A DNA stretch of 64,000 nucleotides from an uncultured Bacteroidia bacterium (lineage in GTDB: Bacteria; Bacteroidota; Bacteroidia; Bacteroidales; Prolixibacteraceae), in NCBI GenBank assembly GCA_903897145.1, contig CAIUAN010000058.1, positions 30,979 to 94,978 on the forward strand, written 5' to 3'. The position numbers were made by a program, and so were the translations under genes. The notes beneath the pieces were generated by a model. It did no database searches. It worked only from the letters and a program-made list of their open reading frames with translations, and was not told the DNA's origin. This document shows positions 1 to 6,954 of this stretch, in pieces. How positions within the stretch are numbered: the first letter of the stretch is position 1; each line of letters starts with the position of its first letter.

Positions 1-16
1 AATAAAAATAAAGTCT

Positions 17-1258
17 ATGTCACTTTCATTTCGATTAAGATACGCCCTGGGGTTAATACCAAATGCACACAAGCTAGATTCAGCCTGGTCTGATTTGTTA
101 AAGATGCGTGATGATCTGCATCAAATAGAACCGTCTAAAGAACTTGCTCGTTATTTGGCTTTAAAAGAGCAGGTTAAATCTATTGAATTTCAATCGAATA
201 AGCGGAAAGTTCAAAGTCTAAAGTTTAAAGGCAGTGCGTTGCATGCTGCTGCGCAGGAGTATACTAAATTAGGTACTAAAAAGGCTGTCTTGGCCTATTT
301 GAAATATAAACAGTCGCCTGATTATGATCCATCTAATCCTATCGCCTCAGGAGTCGATGTTACTAGATATGTAGAGCTAGAAAAGGTTGTACAGGCTCCA
401 GAATTTATTCAAGAGGTTGAATTTCTAAAAAATAAAAATAGATATTCTACAACTCCTGAATCCCTTTTAGAGACAGAATTGGTTCAACTCGAACAGCATG
501 ATCTGATCAAGCGTTATATAGCTATTCAAAAACATCCTCAATTGTCATTTTTCGATGAGTGGGAGATTATACTTAATGAGAATTTCAGTGAAGCCAAATT
601 AGCTGCTTCACTATGGGAGCCTGAAAATTATTGGGGATCACGGATTGCTGGTTTCAGCTTCTCTCAGTCTTCTGAATTGCAGGCTTTTAATGGACTTGAA
701 AATATTCAGATTAAAGATAATGTTCTCTCTATTGTAACCAAAGTGGAGAAGTCAAAAGGTAAAATCTGGGATTCATCTTTGGGATTAATTACCAAAGAGT
801 TTGGTTATACTTCCGGAATATTAAATACTGGACATGGGTTTAAATTTAAAGAAGGTGTTGTCGAAGCTAAAGTTCGGTTTAGAGCTGATGCTGCATTGAC
901 AAGTGCTTTTTCTCTCACAGGTAATAAACCTTTTCCGCAAATTGATATATTTAGAAGTGGTTCAAACCGCGTTGGCTTAGGTGTGATTGATCATCCTAAA
1001 AATGGAGGTGTTAAGAAATTGGTTCAGATTAAAGGTTTAAATTTTAGTGAGTTTCATATTTTCAGTTTGGAAATACTTGGTGACCTTTTGGTTTGGAAAA
1101 TCAATAATCATGAAGTCCATCGTGATTCAATCTCCCATAATTCAGGCGATTTATTTTTGAATTTTATCGGAAGTTTGCACAAGCCACTTAGCCATAGCGA
1201 TCTTCCACACCATTTTGAGATCGAATGGGTGAGATGTTTGCGCAGAAGAAATGATTAG
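17..1258 (+). CDS. GH16-like (concanavalin-fold) protein, probably catalytically inactive
   Basis: This 413-residue protein has two parts. Residues 1-180 are helical, with a recurring RY-x2-L type segment at about 44-58, 116-130 and 165-179. Residues 181-413 look like a glycoside hydrolase family 16 / laminarinase jelly roll: a NENF-type first strand, an aromatic WEPENYWG stretch and a final EIEWVR strand. GH16 enzymes use an E-x-D-x-x-E motif; here the matching segment reads QIDIFR (Q308, D310, R313), so both catalytic glutamates are replaced. I infer a carbohydrate-binding or structural role rather than hydrolysis. No signal peptide is visible. The ATG at 17 is the first start in the window; upstream context is cut off. 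The fold call is moderate, from pattern only. Confidence 0.6.
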   Translation: MSLSFRLRYALGLIPNAHKLDSAWSDLLKMRDDLHQIEPSKELARYLALKEQVKSIEFQSNKRKVQSLKFKGSALHAAAQEYTKLGTKKAVLAYLKYKQSPDYDPSNPIASGVDVTRYVELEKVVQAPEFIQEVEFLKNKNRYSTTPESLLETELVQLEQHDLIKRYIAIQKHPQLSFFDEWEIILNENFSEAKLAASLWEPENYWGSRIAGFSFSQSSELQAFNGLENIQIKDNVLSIVTKVEKSKGKIWDSSLGLITKEFGYTSGILNTGHGFKFKEGVVEAKVRFRADAALTSAFSLTGNKPFPQIDIFRSGSNRVGLGVIDHPKNGGVKKLVQIKGLNFSEFHIFSLEILGDLLVWKINNHEVHRDSISHNSGDLFLNFIGSLHKPLSHSDLPHHFEIEWVRCLRRRND

Positions 1259-1259
1259 G

Positions 1260-1727
1260 CTAATCCTCGTTTAACTCAAATATTGCTTCAATCTCAACCG
1301 GTACATTTTCAGGTAGACTACCTACACCTACTGCACTGCGAACACCAATGCCGTTTTCTCTTCCAAATACATCAACAAAAAGCTCGCTGCAGCCATTAAT
1401 GATGTAAGGTTGCTTCTCAAAATCGGTAGTAGCATTGACCATTCCAAAGACTTTAATCACCCTTTTGACCTTGTTTAAGGATCCAAGGTTTGCTATTAAT
1501 GTTGCCAAGATCGTTAGCCCTACTTGTCGTCCAGCCAATTTGCCAGCTTCAATATCTATGTCTTTACCTATTTTTCCGCGTTGCAAGGTCCCATCTGAAT
1601 TTACAGGTAAATGTCCTGAGACATAAATGCGTCTTCCATCTAATAGAAGTGGGGTATATACACCCTTTGGTTCTGGTGCTGGAGGTAGAGTAAGGTTAAG
1701 TGCTAAAAATCGTGATGTGTTGTCCAT
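1260..1727 (-). CDS. RidA/YjgF family enamine/imine deaminase
   Basis: A 155-residue member of the RidA (YjgF/YER057c/UK114) superfamily, in the slightly longer 'endoribonuclease L-PSP / YjgF_endoribonc' branch. RidA proteins hydrolyse reactive 2-aminoacrylate-type enamines from PLP enzymes. The sequence shows the family strand order: the YVSGHLPV segment near residue 35, the central helix with NLGSLNKVKRVIKV, and the C-terminal GIGVRSAVGVGSLP loop, whose arginine matches the substrate-carboxylate-binding Arg. It ends 1 base from the GH16-like gene on the other strand (convergent). It is probably cytosolic. The subfamily and real substrate cannot be told from sequence alone. Confidence 0.85.
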   Translation of the reverse strand: MDNTSRFLALNLTLPPAPEPKGVYTPLLLDGRRIYVSGHLPVNSDGTLQRGKIGKDIDIEAGKLAGRQVGLTILATLIANLGSLNKVKRVIKVFGMVNATTDFEKQPYIINGCSELFVDVFGRENGIGVRSAVGVGSLPENVPVEIEAIFELNED

Positions 1728-2133
1728 AGGTATTGAAAATTTATATCGTGTTAATGTAATCTTTATTTAAACTGTCATTTCTTGATTTTCCTTGTTTGAA
1801 TCATCGTGAATAAACATCACGATGCAACTTTTGTTCACTATTTTGTTGGGTAATATTTATGGATAAAACTTATTATATGTTTGATTGGATGCTCAGTTCT
1901 TGAGTCATTGATTAAATTATCGGAAAATTAGAACATATTTCTTAATTAAATTGAGTTTGTTTATTTAAATTTAAGTAATTGATTAATAAATATTTAAGTT
2001 TGTGTTAGTCTATTCGGAAATGGCTTTTTTCTACTTTTTAACCAAAACATTTTTTTGTTTTCTCTGCTTATCGCCCCTTTTAAGTGAAAATTATTCGATA
2101 TTTGTATGGTTAAATAACAAATATCTTGAAAAG
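1728..2133. other. Divergent intergenic region, 406 bp
   Basis: AT-rich spacer between ridA and the DUF1573 gene. It holds a candidate -7 element for the rightward gene at 1995-2002. I see no RNA gene, repeat or conserved element. An open frame continues from 2002 (GTG) into the DUF1573 gene, but the GTG overlaps the promoter element and the translation looks noncoding. Confidence 0.5.
1995..2002 (+). promoter_or_regulatory. Candidate Bacteroidota -7 element (TAAGTTTG)
   Basis: Exact match to TAnnTTTG. Transcription would start near 2009 and leave a leader of about 125 nt before the ATG at 2134. No well-spaced TTTG -33 box is visible, so this is tentative. Confidence 0.4.
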
Positions 2134-2577
2134 ATGAAAAAATTAATTTTATTGTTCGTTTTACCTTTGTTTATTGCGGTACAAAGTCAGGCACAAACGG
2201 CTCAACCTGCTGCAGCTAATTCAAATGGACCAATTGCAAAATGGGATAAGATGGCAAATGACTTTGGAAGCATCGCATTCAATGTCCCTAAAACTGCCGA
2301 ATTTACAGTTACTAATGTTGGTAAACAACCTTTGATTATTAGCTCAGTTAGACCATCTTGTGGTTGTACGAATCCAAAATTTTCGCAGGAACCAATTCTT
2401 CCTGGTAAATCATCTATTGTTTCAGCGACTTACAATGCTGCAAATCCTGGAGTGTTTACAAAGACCGTAACAGTAATTACAAATGCTGATACTAATCCTG
2501 TTGTTTTGCAGATTAAAGGTACGGTAATGCCAAATCCAAATCCACCTGCACCTCCAGTAAACAACGTTCCAAAATAA
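2134..2577 (+). CDS. DUF1573 secreted protein
   Basis: A 147-residue exported protein. The ATG at 2134 gives a clean signal peptide (MKKLILLFVLPLFIAVQSQA), followed by an Ala/Pro-rich linker and one DUF1573 Ig-like domain (about 40-130). The domain has the usual DFGSI strand, the FTVTNVGKQPL strand and the S-C-G-C-T hallmark. It ends in a proline-rich tail. An in-frame GTG at 2002 would add 44 residues, but it lies inside the promoter element and hides the signal peptide, so I reject it. DUF1573 proteins are common in Bacteroidota; their function is unknown, and an extracytoplasmic interaction role is assumed from the fold. It is a single-gene unit ending in a strong hairpin terminator. Confidence 0.85.
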   Translation: MKKLILLFVLPLFIAVQSQAQTAQPAAANSNGPIAKWDKMANDFGSIAFNVPKTAEFTVTNVGKQPLIISSVRPSCGCTNPKFSQEPILPGKSSIVSATYNAANPGVFTKTVTVITNADTNPVVLQIKGTVMPNPNPPAPPVNNVPK

Positions 2578-2595
2578 ATTTTTTGGTCAATATTT

Positions 2596-2631
2596 AAAAG
2601 GGTGAAATCATTTTGATTTCACCCTTTTTTT
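2596..2631 (+). terminator. Intrinsic terminator after the DUF1573 gene
   Basis: Perfect 11-bp stem GGGTGAAATCA (2600-2610) and TGATTTCACCC (2614-2624) with a 3-nt loop. It is extended by A/T pairs and followed by a run of T. It lies about 20 bp after the stop codon. Confidence 0.9.
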
Positions 2632-2748
2632 ATAATGATTTTAAAGTTGTGATCTAGTTCTTAGACTTTCGAAGATTCATTTTGCGATACTACATGGCTA
2701 AATCGTATAAAGTGTGCTCGAAGGATTTTTTCATAAGTTGAAAAAGCC

Positions 2749-2756
2749 TATTTTTG
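2749..2756 (+). promoter_or_regulatory. Candidate -7 element of gpmI (TATTTTTG)
   Basis: Exact TAnnTTTG match 38 bp before the gpmI ATG, giving a short leader of about 30 nt. The -33 region is only T-rich. Confidence 0.45.
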
Positions 2757-2793
2757 CCTCGATTTTTACCTGTTAAATACAATACGAAATAAT

Positions 2794-4326
2794 ATGTCAG
2801 CTATTAAAAAAACAATTTTGGTTATCCTGGATGGATGGGGAATAGGTAACAAAACGGCTTCTGATGCAATTGCCTGTTCTTCAACGCCTTTTATCGATTC
2901 GTTATACGATAAATATCCCCACAGTACTCTCTTAACTTTTGGTGAAAACGTTGGTTTGCCTGATGGTCAAATGGGAAACTCTGAAGTTGGTCATCTTAAT
3001 ATCGGAGCTGGTCGGGTTTTATACCAAGATCTTGTTAAAATTAATAAGGCCGTTCGGGAGAAAACACTCTGGAACAATGAACAGATCTTAAAAGCTTTTA
3101 CCTATGCGAAGACTAACAATAAACAAGTTCATCTTGTTGGCTTAATTGGACCTGGTGGAGTTCATGCACTAAGCGATCATATGGTGGCACTTGCACAAAT
3201 GGCTACAGACCATGGATTAGAGAAGGTTTTCGTTCATGGAATGACAGATGGTCGTGATACGGATCCTCGTTCAGCACTCGAATATTTAACGCAAGACCTA
3301 AAGGCTTTGGAGAAAACGAATGGTCGTTTTGCAACTATCATTGGTCGTTATTATGGTATGGATCGCGATACCAATTGGGGTCGTGTGAAATTGTCATATG
3401 ATCTAATGACCAAAGCGGAAGGCAAAAAAACACAAAACCTTCTTCAGACAATTCAAGATTCTTACGATGAAGGTGTTACCGATGAATTTATCAATCCAAT
3501 TGTTTTAACAGATGACAAGGGAGAGCCTTTGACAACTGTTCAAGAGGGTGACGTCGTGATTTGCTACAACTACCGCACCGATCGTTTACGCGAACTTACC
3601 ATGGTGTTTACGCAAGAGGATCATGCCGAGCTTGATATGAAAACTATGCCACTAGAGTGGTATACCATGACCAACTATAAATCTACCTTTAAAGGAATTA
3701 ACGTGATCTTTAATAAAGATAACGTGGAAAATACGATGGGTGAGACAGTTTCTAAGGCAGGATTGAAACAGATCAGAATAGCTGAGACTGAGAAATACCC
3801 GCACGTCACCTTTTTCTTCTCTGGTGGCAGAGAGCAAGAGTTTCCTGGTGAGACGAGAATTGTTATCCCTTCACCCAAGGTTGCTACCTACGATTTGAAA
3901 CCTGAGATGTCGGCTCCTTTGATTAAAGATGCGATTGTAAAAGAGCTTAATGAGCAAAGTGCTGATTTTATCTGCTTGAATTTTGCCAATGGTGATATGG
4001 TTGGTCATACGGGTGTTTATAGTGCAATCCAAACTGCTATAACAGCTGTTGATCAATGTGCAAATGAAGTTGTTACAGCTGCGCGTGCTAATGGTTATGA
4101 TGTTGTAGTTATTGCAGACCATGGAAATGCTGATTTTGCACTCAATGAAGATGGAAGTGCGAATACGGCTCACTCTCTAAATCCAGTCCCATTTATCTGG
4201 GTTACCGATCATGTTGGTGGCAAAGCATTTGATGGAATTCTTGCAGATGTTGCTCCTACGCTGCTATCGATCATGGGCGTTCCAATTCCTGCGGATATGA
4301 CCGGTAAAGTTTTGATTTCAAAATAA
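2794..4326 (+). CDS. gpmI: 2,3-bisphosphoglycerate-independent phosphoglycerate mutase
   Basis: A 510-residue enzyme of full family length that interconverts 3- and 2-phosphoglycerate in glycolysis and gluconeogenesis, using two Mn2+ and a phosphoserine intermediate. The N-terminus has the metal-binding ILDGWG segment. S63 in MGNSEVGHLNIGAG is the catalytic serine. The inserted phosphotransfer domain contains HGMTDGRDTDP and GRYYGMDRDTNW, and the C-terminal metal site has NFANGDMVGHTG and ADHGNAD. It is cytosolic. The next gene starts 1 base after the stop, so the two are almost certainly co-transcribed. Confidence 0.97.
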   Translation: MSAIKKTILVILDGWGIGNKTASDAIACSSTPFIDSLYDKYPHSTLLTFGENVGLPDGQMGNSEVGHLNIGAGRVLYQDLVKINKAVREKTLWNNEQILKAFTYAKTNNKQVHLVGLIGPGGVHALSDHMVALAQMATDHGLEKVFVHGMTDGRDTDPRSALEYLTQDLKALEKTNGRFATIIGRYYGMDRDTNWGRVKLSYDLMTKAEGKKTQNLLQTIQDSYDEGVTDEFINPIVLTDDKGEPLTTVQEGDVVICYNYRTDRLRELTMVFTQEDHAELDMKTMPLEWYTMTNYKSTFKGINVIFNKDNVENTMGETVSKAGLKQIRIAETEKYPHVTFFFSGGREQEFPGETRIVIPSPKVATYDLKPEMSAPLIKDAIVKELNEQSADFICLNFANGDMVGHTGVYSAIQTAITAVDQCANEVVTAARANGYDVVVIADHGNADFALNEDGSANTAHSLNPVPFIWVTDHVGGKAFDGILADVAPTLLSIMGVPIPADMTGKVLISK

Positions 4327-4327
4327 G

Positions 4328-4900
4328 ATGCTGCAGATCGGAAACGCTATCCTCAGTCTGGATATAATCGAAAAAGAGTTTTGTTGCGATATCTCCAAGT
4401 GTAAAGGTGCTTGCTGTGTTGCTGGAGACAGCGGTGCTCCAGTTACCGTTGAAGAGGCTCAGCTTATTGAAGATCTATATCCAAATTTTGAGGTTTACCT
4501 TTCTGAAGCAAATAAAGCAGAAGTTGTAAAACAAGGTTTTTCTGTTGTTGATTCCGATGGCGATTTAGTGACTCCAATTGTTGGGAATAATGAATGCGTT
4601 TATACATTTGTCGACGATCATGGAATCACTAAATGCGCGATAGAACGCGCTTATCTAGAGAAGAAAATAACCTTTAGAAAACCTGTCTCTTGTCACCTGT
4701 TTCCTATTCGTATTACTTCCTATAAGAAGTTTGATGCCGTTAATTACCAACAGCTCGACATTTGTAAACCAGGTAGAATTTGTGGTCGAAGTGAAGGACT
4801 GCCGATGTACAAGTTCCTAAAAGAACCCCTCGAACGGAAATATGGCCCAGAGTGGTATGCTGAGCTGACCTATGCCGTGGAAAATTTTCCTAAACCTTAG
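4328..4900 (+). CDS. DUF3109 cysteine-rich protein
   Basis: A 190-residue protein of the DUF3109 family, common in Bacteroidota and without known function. It is rich in cysteine: FCCDISKCKGACC near residues 18-30, then C in NECVY, TKCAIERA, VSCHLFPIR and DICKPGRICG. The pattern resembles the YkgJ-type zinc/iron-chelating fold. I infer a metal or Fe-S binding protein, but this is not proven. It follows gpmI with a 1-bp gap and ends 5 bp from a convergent gene. Confidence 0.8.
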   Translation: MLQIGNAILSLDIIEKEFCCDISKCKGACCVAGDSGAPVTVEEAQLIEDLYPNFEVYLSEANKAEVVKQGFSVVDSDGDLVTPIVGNNECVYTFVDDHGITKCAIERAYLEKKITFRKPVSCHLFPIRITSYKKFDAVNYQQLDICKPGRICGRSEGLPMYKFLKEPLERKYGPEWYAELTYAVENFPKP

Positions 4901-4905
4901 TTAAC

Positions 4906-5877
4906 TTAGTTCCCTTCAGCGATTGCAGTCATTTCTACATTTCCTTCATGAACAGCTAATGCATCAATGAGATAGGATGGAACCAACCTCTCTCCATTGC
5001 TTATCGTAGAGAAATATGGATCAATAGATTCTCCATTGGCGATATGAATGGCAAGATCAGCAGCGGTAGTTGCCATCGTTTTAATTCTTTTAAAAACAGT
5101 TACAGACTGGTTGCCTTTTGTGATCTCATTAATATTGGCCATATCTGCATCTTGACCTGCAACCGATACATTATTCCCTAAATGATTTTCTTTTAATGCC
5201 TTGATGGCCCCAAGCGCCATTGCGTCATTGCCACAAATTAAGGCATCTAGCTTTTTGTGCGTGGCCTGTATGCAAGATAATGTCAATCGATATCCCTCTT
5301 GCTCTGTCCACGAATCTGCAAACTGACGGAAAACAAGTTGTATCTCATCACGCTCAATGAATGGTTGCAAGATGTTCATCTGTCCGATATAAAGCATTCG
5401 GCTATTATTGTCATTCGGGGGACCACCCAAAATGGCGTAATTCCCTTTCGGTTTAATCTTGGTAAGATAAGCTGCTTGGATTTCTCCGACTCGAATATTA
5501 TCTGTCGAAACATAATAGTCTAAACGACAATTGTTGATTAATCGATCATAGGCAATGACTCGAATCTCTTTTTTATGGGCAAGTCTAACTATTTCTGCTG
5601 CAGCTGCTTGATCAACAGGAATAACAATTAATACCATTGCACCTTTGTTGGTTAACTCTTTAGCTTGATCGATCTGTTTCTTGGCATTGTTATCTGCAAC
5701 TCTTACCATGGTAGTACCGTTGAGTTGTTTCACTGCCTCCGTAAGATATCGCTGATCGTTTTTCCACCTTGGAGCGTCGTAACTATGAAGGAGAAGACCA
5801 ATCTTCGGGTGCTTAGGGGAACAATTTACGAGCGTAAATCCGGAAAGAAGCAACAACATTATAAACATTGTTTTCAT
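4906..5877 (-). CDS. Orphan XylF-like sugar-binding lipoprotein
   Basis: A 323-residue type I periplasmic-binding protein related to D-xylose-binding XylF and other ribose-type sugar receptors. The ATG at 5877 is preferred over a TTG at 5889; it gives a lipoprotein signal ending LVNC (C19 lipidated). The two lobes follow: KIGLLLHSYDAPRW at the start of lobe 1, VIPVDQAAAAEIV, IAYDRLI, and in lobe 2 ALICGNDAMALGAIKAL and VAGQDAD. No ABC ATPase or permease is adjacent, which is unusual for this receptor type. It may feed a distant transporter or a sensor kinase. The sugar is inferred only from family resemblance. Confidence 0.75.
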   Translation of the reverse strand: MKTMFIMLLLLSGFTLVNCSPKHPKIGLLLHSYDAPRWKNDQRYLTEAVKQLNGTTMVRVADNNAKKQIDQAKELTNKGAMVLIVIPVDQAAAAEIVRLAHKKEIRVIAYDRLINNCRLDYYVSTDNIRVGEIQAAYLTKIKPKGNYAILGGPPNDNNSRMLYIGQMNILQPFIERDEIQLVFRQFADSWTEQEGYRLTLSCIQATHKKLDALICGNDAMALGAIKALKENHLGNNVSVAGQDADMANINEITKGNQSVTVFKRIKTMATTAADLAIHIANGESIDPYFSTISNGERLVPSYLIDALAVHEGNVEMTAIAEGN

Positions 5878-5995
5878 TTGAAACTTCAATTAAAGGATTA
5901 AAAAATAACTCAAATAAAGCTTTATACATAGAAGGCTCGATGGGAAATTTTAATGGTCAAAGAGCAAGAACGTAAAGCTCATGTCCCTAAAGTTA

Positions 5996-6028
5996 CAAAA
6001 CTATTTGGTCAAAGAGAAGTGAAACAAT
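5996..6028 (-). promoter_or_regulatory. Candidate promoter of the XylF-like gene
   Basis: On the minus strand TAGTTTTG (5996-6003) matches TAnnTTTG, with ATTG (6025-6028) 21 bp upstream as the -33 box. The leader would be about 110 nt. An 11-bp direct repeat, TGGTCAAAGAG, occurs at 6006-6016 between the two boxes and at 5954-5964 downstream of the start. Confidence 0.45.
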
Positions 6029-6145
6029 AGATTATTTCAGACTTTATAAAGTTGCATAGTTGGCTAATGCAGAAGTAACTACAACGGATTTAACTGCGTT
6101 GATAAATGTGATTTTTGACTGGAATTAGAAGGTTGATTTTCGAGT

Positions 6146-6793
6146 CTAATTATCCCATTCAGAATAAAATTGGTCAAGGTATTGCACCATAAAGGCATGA
6201 CGTTTTTCTGCAAATGCTTTGCCAGTGGGAGTTTGCATGAGATCTTTTAACAGCAAGAGCTTTTCATAGAAATGATTAATCGTGGGTGCAGTACTTGATT
6301 GATAAGCCTTAAATGAATCATGCGAAACCGGAGGGATTGCTGGATCGTAAAGGGATCTACCACGACTGCCTCCATAAGCGAAAGTTCGGGCAATGCCAAT
6401 TGCACCAATCGCATCTAGTCTGTCGGCATCCTGTAAAACTTTACATTCTTGATTGGAGGTTGAAGTATCCACTTGAGCACCTTTGAAACTTACGCCATCA
6501 ATGATTTTGCAAATGTTGAGTATGATGTCTGGGTCAACTTGACAGGCAGTAAGCCACTCAATGGTGTTCTTATTCAGTTGACTACCATTGGTTAATTTAT
6601 AATCATCAATATCGTGCAGTAATGCTGCCAGTTCTACTATAAACAGATCAGCACCTTCTGCTTGAGCAAGTTTTACAGCCATCGATCTTACCCGGTGAAT
6701 ATGCCACCAGTCATGGCCCGATCCTTCGTTCTCAAAGATTGTTCTGACATGCTTTTCTGTCGCTTTTAGTAGCTCTGTATTTGATATTGCCAT
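6146..6793 (-). CDS. HD-domain phosphohydrolase (YedJ-like)
   Basis: A 215-residue soluble HD-superfamily protein resembling E. coli YedJ. Metal-binding residues are visible in HDWWHIHRV (about 25-33), LAALLHDIDDYK (about 52-63) and DADRLDAIGAIGIAR (about 122-136), the usual H...HD...D set. Such proteins hydrolyse phosphate esters, often of nucleotides; the substrate is unknown. I chose the ATG at 6793 because the longer frame to 6832 begins with GTG and adds a leader that does not look conserved. It is divergent from the hydG-like gene. Confidence 0.8.
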   Translation of the reverse strand: MAISNTELLKATEKHVRTIFENEGSGHDWWHIHRVRSMAVKLAQAEGADLFIVELAALLHDIDDYKLTNGSQLNKNTIEWLTACQVDPDIILNICKIIDGVSFKGAQVDTSTSNQECKVLQDADRLDAIGAIGIARTFAYGGSRGRSLYDPAIPPVSHDSFKAYQSSTAPTINHFYEKLLLLKDLMQTPTGKAFAEKRHAFMVQYLDQFYSEWDN

Positions 6794-6901
6794 GGTTGAT
6801 TTGTTATCTGCAAACTGTGATTGATGGACCACCGTTTTATTCGATATTCATTTAAATTTAATTGCAGGTTGAAGATAGCAAAAGGATCTAAATATAAACT
6901 A

Positions 6902-6926
6902 TTGGCGAGTAGATTCGGTATATTTG
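6902..6926 (+). promoter_or_regulatory. Candidate promoter of the hydG-like gene
   Basis: TATATTTG at 6919-6926 matches the -7 consensus. TTG at 6902-6904 is a possible -33 box, though the 14-bp spacing is short. The ATG follows at 6955. Confidence 0.45.
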
Positions 6927-6954
6927 TATAGATAGTTTTAATGCTTCAGTTGAT

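Noticed and set aside
2002..2133. In-frame extension of the DUF1573 gene from a GTG at 2002
   Set aside because: The GTG lies in a -7 promoter element and the extension would bury a clear signal peptide starting at 2134.
3871..4173. Minus-strand open frame of 100 codons inside gpmI
   Set aside because: It lies opposite strongly conserved gpmI coding sequence and shows no family pattern.
5878..5889. TTG start for the XylF-like gene at 5889
   Set aside because: The ATG at 5877 gives a normal lipoprotein signal; the longer start adds four residues without support.
6794..6832. GTG start for the HD hydrolase at 6832
   Set aside because: The added residues look unlike the family; the ATG at 6793 precedes the first conserved helix.
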